NCBI RefSeq assembly: GCF_013019105.1
Contig: NZ_BLTE01000022.1
Location: 1 to 52,760 of the forward strand
Source: Fundidesulfovibrio magnetotacticus
Lineage (GTDB): Bacteria > Desulfobacterota > Desulfovibrionia > Desulfovibrionales > Desulfovibrionaceae
Reading direction: 5' to 3'
DNA: 52,760 nt
The notes under the pieces are model-generated. The model was not told the origin of the DNA. It worked only from the letters and a program-made list of their open reading frames with translations, and made no database searches. The translations under genes and the position numbers were made by a program. Below are positions 34,040 to 42,575 of this stretch, one piece after another (within the stretch, counting starts at the first letter, position 1; each line of letters starts with the position of its first letter).

Positions 34040-36313
34040 CTATACCACGTCCACCGTGCCTGCGGCCATGGTGGATACGCCGACCACCTTGTCCTCGGAC
34101 TCGGTCGTGGTGGAGACCGACACGGCAGTGACCCTCTTCGAGAGGAGCGTCTGTTCCAGGGTTGTGGCCATCAGTTTGAGTTCGGCGGCGAGTTTTTCCT
34201 CGGAGACGAGGTTGGCGACCCTGCGGTCGATGCAGCTGCGGAATTCGTTGCGCAGGCGTTCTTCGCTCGAGGCCACGGTGTTCACCCGGGCGCGCACCTG
34301 CTGCACCTCGGTGACGAACTCGCGCTTGGCGTCCAGGAGCGCGTCCTGCGTCGCATAGGCCTCGGTCTTTTCCGTGACCACGTCGTTCACCACCTCGCCC
34401 ACGTTGGTCTTGTCGCCGCACATGGTCACGAGGCTGGCCACCACCTTGTCCTGCTTCTCCTGGGCCTGGCGCTTGCTCCCGCGCATCTCGTACCAGAAGG
34501 GGGCGAACTCCGTGTGCGCGGCCAGGTTGAGGGCCACGCTCACGCCCGCGTTGAGGGTGAAGCTGCCGCCGATGAAGCTGCAGGAGTAGCCGCCCACGGT
34601 GAGCTGGGTGTTCTCGCCCAGGGTGAGGACGTTGGTGGTCTGGGCCTTCACGGAGAACACGCCCTGGGTGGTGAAGGTGACGCCGCCCGCGCCCAGATAG
34701 CTGGAGGAGGTCTGGTAGTTCTGCCAGAGGGTGTCCAGTTCGTTCTGGTCGTCCTGGGTGAAGTCCGGGCCGCCCGCGCCCAGCTGCATGCGCGTCCCGG
34801 CCACGGGGCTGGAGAAGTGCACGTACTGGGAGCCCTGGCGGTCCTCCATGTGGAACTTGTTGCCCCCGGCCGAGGTGAGGCAGGCCTGGGTCTGGTTGGC
34901 GCTGGTGACAGGCGAGCGCGTGAGCGGGTTGGGCACGGCCCCGGCGATGACGGGGCGGTCGGGGTCTCCTTCCTCGAAGAGCAGGGCCACTTCCGTGCCC
35001 TTGTGCAGGGGCAGGTGCAGGCCGTGGCCGGACCCGGCATAGGGCTGGATCATGCGCAGCCAGGCCGAGGCCCTGCCGCCGGAGCGCCCGGAGCGGTCGA
35101 AGGGCAGGATGACCTTGTAGCGGCCCTGGTCGTCGATCTCCGGGGTTTCGCCCGAGCCCTCGGCGTCGATGAAGGCGTGGAGCATCCCAGCGATCCATGG
35201 GCGCGGGGTGCGCTGTTCGCTGCGGTACTGCGTGGCGGCCGGGATGGCCGTGAAGGCGTTGCGGTAGAAGGGCCTGTCGCCGCCGTCCTCGCGCGCGGCC
35301 CCGGGGGCGAGCTGGGCCTCCTGGCTGCCTTCGTGGAGCACCTCCAGGGCCAGGTAGTCCTGGTTCAGGTCCTGCTGGGGGTGGTCGCGCAGGGAGAAGG
35401 TCCAGCCCGGGCTCAGGCCGGGGGCGTCGGTCTCGCCGAAGAAGAGGGCCTCGCGGCATTGGTGGATCTGGGCCTGGAGGTGGGCCAGGTAGGTGGCCTC
35501 CTTGGCGGAGCGGATGTTGCCGCCCTGGAGGCGCAGCGCGCCCTGGCCGGCCTCGGCGATGACCGTCTGATGCTCGATGGCCACGGCGGGGGTGCGGTAG
35601 TTGTAGTCGCGCAGCGCGATGTCCCTGGACAGGCGGCGGCGCTCCAGGCGCAGGCGGCGGCAGGTGCGGCCGGGCTGGCCGGGGGCCAGGCCCGAGGGTT
35701 CGCGGTAGTCCAGCTCGTGGCCGTCTGGCAGGGGCTTGTGGGCGTTGCGCGTGTCGGTGACCACGAGTTTTTCGCGGTCGCCGGTGTGGTCGAAAGAGTA
35801 GTAGAGGCCGTTGCGCTCCATCCAGCGGGAGACGAAGGCGAGGTCGGTCTCCTCGTACTGGCAGACGTATTCGCGCTTGTTGTAGGGCAGGGTGGTGACC
35901 ATGTCGAAGTCGTGCCCTTGTGCGAGCCCCGCGCTCTGGAGGCATTCCCGGAGAATCTGGGGGGTGGTCTTGTCCAGGAAGATGCGGCTCTGGCGGGTCA
36001 TGCCCAGGACGTGGGCGCGGGGCACGAGCACGGCGCGGTAGAAGGGGCGTCCCTCCACGCGGTCGAGCATGTGGAATTCGCGCAGCACGCCCTTCCAGGC
36101 GGTCTGCCTTTCCGGGGCGACGCGCACGGCGAGGCTGGCGTCGCCCTCCAGGGCGCGGGCCATGTCCACGGGCCCGCGGGCGGCCTGGAGCGTCACCTCG
36201 AAGGAATAGAGCGTGGACAAGCCCTCCTGGCCGGTGAAGCGCACCACATGGAAGGCGTCCGCCGGGAGGGTGGAAACCTGGAAGGTGAACTGGGGCTGGG
36301 AGGGCGTGGGCAT
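34040..36313 (-). CDS. vgrG: VgrG spike protein 5
   Basis: The protein has 757 residues, starting MPTPSQPQFTFQVSTLP at 36313. GGAAGAG upstream fits this ATG better than the one two codons earlier at 36319. The body has EYVCQYEETDLAFVSRWMERNGL and an OB fold with LHLPLHKGTEVALLFEEGDPDRP. After HTEFAPFWYEMRGSKRQAQ the stalk is Lys/Glu/Val-rich helical (about 600-740) and ends STMAAGTVDVV. The upstream gap to vgrG6 is 148 nt of AT-rich DNA, which might hold a promoter or be part of an inserted segment. Confidence 0.92.
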   Translation of the reverse strand: MPTPSQPQFTFQVSTLPADAFHVVRFTGQEGLSTLYSFEVTLQAARGPVDMARALEGDASLAVRVAPERQTAWKGVLREFHMLDRVEGRPFYRAVLVPRAHVLGMTRQSRIFLDKTTPQILRECLQSAGLAQGHDFDMVTTLPYNKREYVCQYEETDLAFVSRWMERNGLYYSFDHTGDREKLVVTDTRNAHKPLPDGHELDYREPSGLAPGQPGRTCRRLRLERRRLSRDIALRDYNYRTPAVAIEHQTVIAEAGQGALRLQGGNIRSAKEATYLAHLQAQIHQCREALFFGETDAPGLSPGWTFSLRDHPQQDLNQDYLALEVLHEGSQEAQLAPGAAREDGGDRPFYRNAFTAIPAATQYRSEQRTPRPWIAGMLHAFIDAEGSGETPEIDDQGRYKVILPFDRSGRSGGRASAWLRMIQPYAGSGHGLHLPLHKGTEVALLFEEGDPDRPVIAGAVPNPLTRSPVTSANQTQACLTSAGGNKFHMEDRQGSQYVHFSSPVAGTRMQLGAGGPDFTQDDQNELDTLWQNYQTSSSYLGAGGVTFTTQGVFSVKAQTTNVLTLGENTQLTVGGYSCSFIGGSFTLNAGVSVALNLAAHTEFAPFWYEMRGSKRQAQEKQDKVVASLVTMCGDKTNVGEVVNDVVTEKTEAYATQDALLDAKREFVTEVQQVRARVNTVASSEERLRNEFRSCIDRRVANLVSEEKLAAELKLMATTLEQTLLSKRVTAVSVSTTTESEDKVVGVSTMAAGTVDVV

Positions 36314-36461
36314 GATCATCTCTTCCGATTTGTCTGTTGAATGTATGTTTGACGAAACATATCGGCCGCGCACGATGTGAGCGATTGTGTATTTCTGGAT
36401 TGCTTTTCGAAGTGTCCAGTTTAGGTGTGGGTTCCTGTTGCTTTTGTTGTGTTAGATGGCG

Positions 36462-38807
36462 TCATACTATTGTCAGATTTCCGGATACAATTGTTGTATT
36501 TTCATGTGTTCTTACAGAGGTTACGGCCGCTGTGAATCTGGAATTGTGTATATGTCGAACGTCGTTTGCAACGTCTTCAACGTTAGTGGATACGGACCGT
36601 ATGCTGACTGCGAGTTGGTCGCATGTATTCGATACATTCGTTAATTCATCGATCATGTATTGTCCGGTCTGGATGACCATATTTCGAGTTGCAGTAATCG
36701 AAGTTTCAGCTTTGTTGACTTTGTCCGATGTCACTGTGATCGATGATCGCAGTTCGCCAATGTGTTTCTCTGTGTCAGATATTGACAGTTTTGCTGATGC
36801 GATATTACTGTCTATATCAAGTATTTTTGTTGACTTGCCTATGATGCTGTTCAGGTCTGCAATTATCGCGTCTTCCTTTGCGGCTGCCCTTGATTTGGTG
36901 AAATATATCTCCTTCCAGTATGGTGCAAAATCTGCATGAAATCCAAGGTTAAAGGTGAGACTCGAGATTGCGTTCATCGTCACGCAAAGCCCCAGCGTAT
37001 TGCAAGCATACCCGCCAACGTTCCACTGCGTGTTTTCGCCGAGGATCAATGAGTTCGCCGTGGCCGCCTTCACGTTGTACGCCCCGGGCGTGACCCAGGT
37101 GACGCCGCCTTGGTCCCCCCAGCTGGCGTTGGTGTCCGAGGCGGGAGCCGGGGCCGGGGCGGTCCACGCCCCACTCACGGTCGATATCTTCCCGTTGGAG
37201 GCGTAGTTGACGTTCTTCACCGAGAAGGTGCCGTCCGAGGTGTCGATGTCCGTGGGCGGGTCGTTGGGCTGGCCGATGCGCAGGAAGCTTCCTTCCTTGC
37301 GGCAGTGCATCAGGATGCGCTCCTTGCCCGCCTTGTCTTCCATGTGGAAATGGTTGCCCGAGGCCGTGGTGATGGCGTTCATGGTCTGGTTTTCGTCGCG
37401 CACGGGGGAGGGCGTGGCCGGGTTGGGCACGGCGGCGGTGATCACCGGCATGTCCGGGTTGCCGTTCACGAACCCCAGCAGCACCTCCGTGCCCTTGCGC
37501 AGCGGGAAGTGCATGCCGCTGTTCTCCCCCGCATAGGGCTGCGCCATGCGGATCCACGCCGAGGCCTTGCCGCCCTTGCGCCCAGAGAGGTCGAAGGGCA
37601 GCACCACCTTGTAGCGGCCCTGGGAGTCCAGCACGGGCTGTTCGCCGCCGCCCTCGGCGTCGATGAACGCGCTCATGCTCCCGGCGATCACGGGCCATTC
37701 CGCGCGGCACTCGCTGCGGTACTGCACAGTGGCCGGGATGGCCGTGAAGGCGTTGCGGTAGAAAAGCTCGTCGCCCAGGCCCCGCGTGGCCACGCCCGAG
37801 GTGAGCCAGCCCTCCTGGCTGCCCTCGTGGCGCACCAGGGTGGCCAGGAAGCGCTGGTTGAAGTCGTCGCGGTAGTGGTTGGAGAGCGTGAAGAGATACC
37901 CCGGCGCGAGGTGCGCGGCGTTGGACTCCCCGGAAAACACCAGCCCCCGGCAGGCGATCTCCTGGGCGCGCGCGTGGGCCAGGAGCTTGGCTTCCGAAAG
38001 GGTGCGGATGTTGCCCCCGTGCACGTGGGCCACGCCTTCGCCGGAGCGGCTCACCAGGGCCTTGGCCGCGATCTCCAGGTTGGGGGTGCGGTAGTTGTAG
38101 TCGGTGAGCAGCACCTCGCGGGGCAGGCGGCGCTTGTGGGCGCGCAGGCCGTGCACGGCCGAACCCGTGAGCGGGGCTTCCAGGCCGCTGGGCTCCGTGT
38201 GCGTCAGCTGCTCCGATCCGGGCAGGGGCGGATGGGTGGTGAGCGTTTCGGTGAGCACCAGGCGGTCGCACCCCTGGGATTGGTCGAAGAACCAGTAGAG
38301 CCCGTTGCGCTCGGCCCAGCGCGAGAGGAAGTGATAGGGCGTCTCGTTGTACTGGCAGACGTATTCCCGCTTCGGATAGGAGCGCGAGGTGACCACCTCG
38401 AAATCCTGCCCCTTGATCAGCCCCGATGCGGCAAGGCACTCGGTCAGGGTGGCAGGGATGTCCTGGTTCAGGAAGATGCGGCTGCCGCGCGAGCGGTTGA
38501 GCCGTTCGGCCCGGGGCGCGAGCACCGCCGTGTAGAAGGCGTGGCCGCCCGTGCGGTGCTTCTGCCGGAAATCCGTGAGCACGCCGTGCCAGACCCGCTC
38601 CGGCAGGTCGCCCTGGGCGGCGATGCGCAGGGCGGCCGCTCCCTCCAGCGCCTTGTCGAAGTCCACCGAGAGGTTCTGGGAGATCAGGGTGATCTCGAAG
38701 CGGTAGAGGGTCGAAAGTCCCTCCTCGCCCGCGAAGCGGACAACATGGAAGGTGTCCTTCGGCAGGGTGGAGACGCTGAAGCTGAAGGGGGCTTGGGTGT
38801 ACTGCAT
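36462..38807 (-). CDS. vgrG: VgrG spike protein 6, AT-rich C-terminal region
   Basis: The 781-residue protein begins MQYTQAPFSFSVSTLP. The body (EYVCQYNETPYHFLSRWAERNGL, then a gp5 fold with GMHFPLRKGTEVLLGFVNGNPDMP) is in normal GC-rich codons. From about nt 37060 to the stop, encoding roughly the last 200 residues, the DNA becomes clearly AT-rich with different codon use; the stretch ends VSGNLTIV. This tail includes a helical stalk after HADFAPYWKEI. It is the first vgrG of the transcript, 8 nt after the DUF3540 gene. The pattern fits replacement of the C-terminal module by transfer or recombination. No known toxin domain is recognised. Confidence 0.92.
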   Translation of the reverse strand: MQYTQAPFSFSVSTLPKDTFHVVRFAGEEGLSTLYRFEITLISQNLSVDFDKALEGAAALRIAAQGDLPERVWHGVLTDFRQKHRTGGHAFYTAVLAPRAERLNRSRGSRIFLNQDIPATLTECLAASGLIKGQDFEVVTSRSYPKREYVCQYNETPYHFLSRWAERNGLYWFFDQSQGCDRLVLTETLTTHPPLPGSEQLTHTEPSGLEAPLTGSAVHGLRAHKRRLPREVLLTDYNYRTPNLEIAAKALVSRSGEGVAHVHGGNIRTLSEAKLLAHARAQEIACRGLVFSGESNAAHLAPGYLFTLSNHYRDDFNQRFLATLVRHEGSQEGWLTSGVATRGLGDELFYRNAFTAIPATVQYRSECRAEWPVIAGSMSAFIDAEGGGEQPVLDSQGRYKVVLPFDLSGRKGGKASAWIRMAQPYAGENSGMHFPLRKGTEVLLGFVNGNPDMPVITAAVPNPATPSPVRDENQTMNAITTASGNHFHMEDKAGKERILMHCRKEGSFLRIGQPNDPPTDIDTSDGTFSVKNVNYASNGKISTVSGAWTAPAPAPASDTNASWGDQGGVTWVTPGAYNVKAATANSLILGENTQWNVGGYACNTLGLCVTMNAISSLTFNLGFHADFAPYWKEIYFTKSRAAAKEDAIIADLNSIIGKSTKILDIDSNIASAKLSISDTEKHIGELRSSITVTSDKVNKAETSITATRNMVIQTGQYMIDELTNVSNTCDQLAVSIRSVSTNVEDVANDVRHIHNSRFTAAVTSVRTHENTTIVSGNLTIV

Positions 38808-38815
38808 GACGCGTC

Positions 38816-39463
38816 TCAGCCCATGTGGATCTGTTCGGCGTTCATCACCACCTGTTCTTCCGCGATCACCGAGTGGTTCTTGGCGTGCAGGGCGTTCAGG
38901 TCTTCCACGAGCACGCGGCGCGATCCGGCCTGCACCTCGTCGTGCCCCTTGACGAAGCGCTGGGATTCCAGGCCCTGGCTGGTGAAGCTCTTGAACACCA
39001 GCTCCACTGAGCGCGCCACGCTGCGGATGCGCTTCACCTGGGATTTGAACGTGCGCCCCAGGAAGCTCATGCGCTCGACGGCGGCCCGGCCCTCGGCGGC
39101 GTGCACGGTGAGCTGCCCCGAGGCGGCGGCAAGTTCGCCCGGGCAGGCCAGGCGGATGTCTGCGTCGGCGGCCAGGGTCAGGCTGCCCCCGCGCGCGCCC
39201 AGGCGGGCGTCGCCCTCGACGCAGAGCTCCACCGGCCCCCGGCTTTCGAGCACCGAGAGCACGAAGGCCCGGCCGGAGATGTCCACGCAGGCCAGCACCA
39301 GGTCCTCGGCGCGGGGCTCCACCAGGCAGCTCACGGCGCGTTCGGCGCGGATCGTGCCGAAGCCGGTGCGCACGGTGATCCCACCGGGGCCGACCTCCAC
39401 CACGCGGGCGTATTCGAGGTTGGGGGAGGGGGCCTGGACCGGGGACGCGCTGGCGCTGGACAT
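38816..39463 (-). CDS. DUF3540 domain protein, first gene of the spike operon
   Basis: The protein has 215 residues from MSSASASPVQAP at 39463, where AGGAG lies 6 nt upstream; codons further upstream to 39553 overlap presumed regulatory DNA. It is beta-rich, with VVEVGPGGITVRTGFGTIRAERA near the start and then CLVEPRAEDLVLACVDISGRAFVLSVLE. The conserved C-terminal half contains LGRTFKSQVKRIRSVARSVELVFKSFTSQ and ends AKNHSVIAEEQVVMNAEQIHMG, matching the DUF3540 pattern. DUF3540 genes are regularly encoded with VgrG, DUF2169 and DUF4150, but their job is undefined; a spike accessory or adaptor role is inferred. It heads a minus-strand transcript that likely runs to the DUF4150 gene. Confidence 0.85.
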   Translation of the reverse strand: MSSASASPVQAPSPNLEYARVVEVGPGGITVRTGFGTIRAERAVSCLVEPRAEDLVLACVDISGRAFVLSVLESRGPVELCVEGDARLGARGGSLTLAADADIRLACPGELAAASGQLTVHAAEGRAAVERMSFLGRTFKSQVKRIRSVARSVELVFKSFTSQGLESQRFVKGHDEVQAGSRRVLVEDLNALHAKNHSVIAEEQVVMNAEQIHMG

Positions 39464-39727
39464 GGGGGACTCCTGTTGACCGCGGCGGCCGGATGGTCCG
39501 GCCGGTTTCACCTGCCATACGCCATTTCCCCCGGCGTGGACAAGCGTCAACACGCGCCCCGGGGAGTTGCTGGAGGGACGCGCAAGGGGACGCGGCCGCG
39601 CGCACGGCGTGCGCGACAGTGCGCGGCGGATCGGCCGCGAAGGGAGGGGCGGCAGGGCCGTGCGGAATCATGCCCGGGCGGTTGGACCGGGTTCGCGGCA
39701 GCCCGGGGCCGGTGGCGAGTCCGAGGG
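39464..39727 (-). promoter_or_regulatory. Probable upstream region of the spike operon
   Basis: This 264-nt non-coding gap lies between the AMIN gene and the DUF3540 gene and is the likely site of the spike operon promoter. No clear -35/-10 or -24/-12 element was identified. Confidence 0.35.
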
Positions 39728-40522
39728 CTATTTGGTGGTCAGGCTCACCGAGAAGCCGTCCTTGAGCTTGGTCACCACGGGGTCGGCGGGTTTCGGCGCG
39801 TTCACGTCGCGAAAATGAAGGGTGATGCGCACGTAGTCGGGATGTTCGCCAACGGCGGCGCGGGCGATGGGCCCCTGGGCGAACTCGGCGGTGCGCGAGG
39901 CGGTGTAGCGCCAGGCCCCGGCGAGGTTCACGGCCAGGCGGCGTGGGTTCTCAAGGTAGAGGTAGGTCACCTTGTCGGTGGGGGCGGTGGTCTGGGCGGT
40001 GAAGGCGAAGCGGCCGTCGCCGGGTTCGAACTTCACGGACTTGATCACGCCGGTCTCGCCCTGGATGAGGGGCGGCTGGGCGGGCTGCTCCTTGCGGGGT
40101 TCGGGGCGGGCCACTTCCTGGATCACCTGGGGGGCCGGCTCCCGGGCCGGGGCGGCCTGGAGGGGCGGGGCACTGGGGGCCGGGGGCGCGGCGTCTATGT
40201 GGAAGAGTTTCTCCAGGCGCAACTCCAGGGCCTGGATGGCCGATTCCGGCGCCGAGGCCGTGAAGCCCGAAGGGGCCGAGGGCGCGGGGGGCTGGTCGAA
40301 GGGGTTGGGCTCCAGGTGCAACGCGCCGCCTGGCTGCGCGGCGGGTTCGGGATGCGTCTGGGCCACCATGCGCGCTTCGCGGGAGCTCATCACGGCGTCC
40401 ATCATGCCGTACAAACCGCCCCAGACGGCGGTGATGAACAAAAGCCCCGCGGCGGCCACCCAGGTCAGCACGGCGGCAAGGTAGAACGTGCGGGAATACC
40501 CGGAAGCCTTGATATCGAGCAT
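39728..40522 (-). CDS. Membrane-anchored AMIN-domain protein
   Basis: The 264-residue protein begins MLDIKASGYSRTF, with GAGGTGG 6 nt before the ATG. A single hydrophobic segment (about 12-38) acts as anchor and is followed by a Pro/Ala-rich linker (about 60-155). The C-terminal part (about 162-264) looks like an AMIN domain: VKFEPGDGRFAFTAQT, then YLYLENPRRLAVNLAG and FAQGPIARAAVGEHPDYVRITLHF. AMIN domains bind peptidoglycan or target proteins to the septum in the periplasm. It is read towards the spike operon and diverges from the Sel1 gene, which suggests, without proving, a role in anchoring the secretion apparatus at the cell wall. Confidence 0.75.
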   Translation of the reverse strand: MLDIKASGYSRTFYLAAVLTWVAAAGLLFITAVWGGLYGMMDAVMSSREARMVAQTHPEPAAQPGGALHLEPNPFDQPPAPSAPSGFTASAPESAIQALELRLEKLFHIDAAPPAPSAPPLQAAPAREPAPQVIQEVARPEPRKEQPAQPPLIQGETGVIKSVKFEPGDGRFAFTAQTTAPTDKVTYLYLENPRRLAVNLAGAWRYTASRTAEFAQGPIARAAVGEHPDYVRITLHFRDVNAPKPADPVVTKLKDGFSVSLTTK

Positions 40523-40687
40523 GAAGGGCCACCTCGGCGCGCCGGGGCGTCGGGATCGCCGTCCCTGCATGCGCGCAACAGTGCTGTATCCCGGCGACGA
40601 AAAAGCTTCAAGAGGCTATTGAATGAAAGCGCTTCATGCAGTACATCAAGCAGCGTCCCGGCACGATTCGACGATCAGGTGACGGCA

Positions 40688-41914
40688 ATGCCTCTTCCCG
40701 TTCCGATGCATTGGCTCCTCGTGGGCCTGTGCCTGCTCGCCACGCCGGGCGGGCTCCTGGCCCAGGACGCCGAGACCGTCTACAACCGCTCCGACGCCGC
40801 GTCCGCCTTCAAGGAACTCAAGCCTCGCGCCGAGGCCGGCGACGCCTCCGCCCAGTACCATCTGGGCCTGCTCTACGAATTCGGCCAGCACGTGGCCAAG
40901 AACCCGTCCGAGGCCGCCCGCTGGTACCGCCTGGCGGGCAAGCAGGGCCAGGCCCGCGCCCTCTACCACCTGGGCATGCTCCTGGAGGCCAACCCCCGCC
41001 TGGCGGCCGCGCCCGGAGAGGGGACGGACGCCCTCAAGCGCGCCGCGGAGATGGGCGAGATGCCCGCCCAGTACGCCTACGCCGAGCTTCTGGCCTCGGG
41101 CAAGGCCCCGGGCGGCGCGGCCCAGGCCGAACACTGGTGGCGCAAGGCCGCCGAACAGGGCGACTTCAAGGCCCAGTACCGCCTGGGCATGCTGTTCCAC
41201 CTGGGCCGGGGCGTCCCGGCCAACGCGCCCGAGGCCGCCAAGTGGCTGGCCCTGGCCGCCGAGGCGGGCTTCGCTCCGGCGCAGTTCCAGTACGCCGTCA
41301 TCCTGGAGCAGGGCCTGGGCGTGCACCCCAACCCGCAGGAGGCCGCCCGCTGGCTCCAGAAGGCCGCCGGGCAGGGCGACGCGGACGCCCAGTTCAACCT
41401 GGCCGTGAAGTACGACAAGGGCCAGGGCGTCCACAAGGACCCGGCCCAGGCAGCCCTCTGGATGGAGCGCGCCGCCGCCCAGGGCGACGTTCAGGCCCAG
41501 ATGGCCCTCTCCCAGTGGTACGAGCAGGGACAGGGCGTGGCCAAGGACATGACCCAGGCCGTGCGCTGGCTCACGGAGGCCGCCCAGAAGGGCGACGCCC
41601 GCGCCCAGTGGCTCCTGGGGCGGCGCTACGCCGCCGGGCTGGGCGTGAAGCAGAACCAGGTGGAGGCCTCCAAATGGATGACCCGGGCCGCCGACCGGGG
41701 CGACGCCAAGGCCCAGAACGACCTGGGCGTGCGCTGCTTCGAGGGCCAGGGCGTGAAGAAGAATCCCGCCGCGGGCTATGCCTGGCTGCTCCTGGCCGCC
41801 GCGCAGGGCGACGCGGAGGCCCGCGCCAATCTGGCCTACGCCGAGACCCTGGTCTCGCCCAGGCAGAAAGCCCAGGCCGAAAAGGCCGCCAAGGCCTGGA
41901 AGGTGAAACGCTGA
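40688..41914 (+). CDS. Exported Sel1-repeat (TPR-like) protein
   Basis: The 408-residue protein has a signal peptide (cleavage probably after GLLAQ, about residue 26), then about nine Sel1-type repeats of about 36 residues and a final partial one. The repeats show the pattern AQYxLGxLYxxGxGVxxNxxEAxxWxxxAAxQG (for example GDADAQFNLAVKYDKG). Sel1 superhelices are periplasmic or surface protein-interaction platforms. AGGTGA 6 nt before ATG 40688 supports the start. It precedes tssJ by 88 nt with a possible terminator between, so it may be a separate unit; similar Sel1 proteins occur beside secretion clusters. A functional tie to T6SS is therefore only positional. Confidence 0.85.
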   Translation: MPLPVPMHWLLVGLCLLATPGGLLAQDAETVYNRSDAASAFKELKPRAEAGDASAQYHLGLLYEFGQHVAKNPSEAARWYRLAGKQGQARALYHLGMLLEANPRLAAAPGEGTDALKRAAEMGEMPAQYAYAELLASGKAPGGAAQAEHWWRKAAEQGDFKAQYRLGMLFHLGRGVPANAPEAAKWLALAAEAGFAPAQFQYAVILEQGLGVHPNPQEAARWLQKAAGQGDADAQFNLAVKYDKGQGVHKDPAQAALWMERAAAQGDVQAQMALSQWYEQGQGVAKDMTQAVRWLTEAAQKGDARAQWLLGRRYAAGLGVKQNQVEASKWMTRAADRGDAKAQNDLGVRCFEGQGVKKNPAAGYAWLLLAAAQGDAEARANLAYAETLVSPRQKAQAEKAAKAWKVKR

Positions 41915-41921
41915 ATCCGGT

Positions 41922-41960
41922 CCGGGCGGGAGCGTCCGCTCCGGCCCGGCCTTGACTTTT
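41922..41960 (+). terminator. Possible terminator after Sel1 gene
   Basis: A GC stem of about 12 bp with one mismatch (41922-41933 with 41938-41949) is followed by CTTGACTTTT. It may be a partial terminator, since tssJ begins only 54 nt later. Confidence 0.5.
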
Positions 41961-42002
41961 CCGACGGGGCAAAACAGTGTCCCCTATGCAATGGAGTCCA
42001 CG

Positions 42003-42575
42003 ATGCGCACCCTGATCCTCCTGGCGGCCCTCCTGGCCCTGGCCGCCTGCGGCGGAGGCGGCAAGACCGCGCCGCCCTCCCAGTTCACCAACCCCTCCTA
42101 CAGCCCCCAGACCATGAACTGGGCCTTCGCGCCCAAGGCTCTGGAGTTCACCTTCGTCTCCGACCCCTTCCTCAACGAGTACGAGGGCGCGGCCCACACC
42201 CTGGCCATCTGCGTCTACCAGCTCCAGACCCCCACGGCCTTCCAGCAGCTGGCCGCCACGGCCCCGGGCATCTCCAAGCTCTTGGAATGCCAGAGCTTCG
42301 ACGCCTCAGTGGTGAGCTTCCAGCGGGTGATCGTCCAGCCCGGACGCAACGAGACCGTCACCCTCGACCGGGGCGAGAAGGCCAAGTTCGTGGCCATCGC
42401 CTGCGGCTACTACGACCTCAACCTGGGCACGGCCACCAAAGTCTACGAAATCCCCGTGAGTTCCGACTCGGCGGGGTGGCTCTGGTGGAAGGAAACCACC
42501 TATCAGCCCGGCAAGCTCTCCAAGAAGATCCAGCTGGGCAAAACCGGCATCCAGACCATGGGGGACGGCTCGTGA
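42003..42575 (+). CDS. tssJ: T6SS outer-membrane lipoprotein TssJ
   Basis: The 190-residue lipoprotein has a lipobox LAAC with the acylated Cys at residue 16, followed by a Gly-rich tether. The body is a transthyretin-like beta sandwich. It begins with EFTFVSDPFLNEYEGAAHTLAICVYQL, typical of TssJ/SciN where the family has a strand with a preserved xLxVxxYQL motif, and later has FQRVIVQPGRNETVTLDRGEKAKFVAIACGYYDL. TssJ sits in the outer membrane and binds the periplasmic C-terminus of TssM, completing the TssJLM channel. GGAG 6 nt upstream fixes ATG 42003. Its stop overlaps the GTG of tssK, so it is the first gene of a coupled tssJKLM operon. Confidence 0.88.
   Translation: MRTLILLAALLALAACGGGGKTAPPSQFTNPSYSPQTMNWAFAPKALEFTFVSDPFLNEYEGAAHTLAICVYQLQTPTAFQQLAATAPGISKLLECQSFDASVVSFQRVIVQPGRNETVTLDRGEKAKFVAIACGYYDLNLGTATKVYEIPVSSDSAGWLWWKETTYQPGKLSKKIQLGKTGIQTMGDGS

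Noticed and set aside
36337-36939. A 200-residue plus-strand ORF in the AT-rich region
   Set aside because: It lies opposite the C-terminal part of vgrG6, has a Cys-rich unlikely composition and no ribosome binding site.
40655-40675. Possible sigma-54 site (GGCACG) before the Sel1 gene
   Set aside because: The GC at the -12 position is missing at the required spacing, so it does not meet the -24/-12 pattern.
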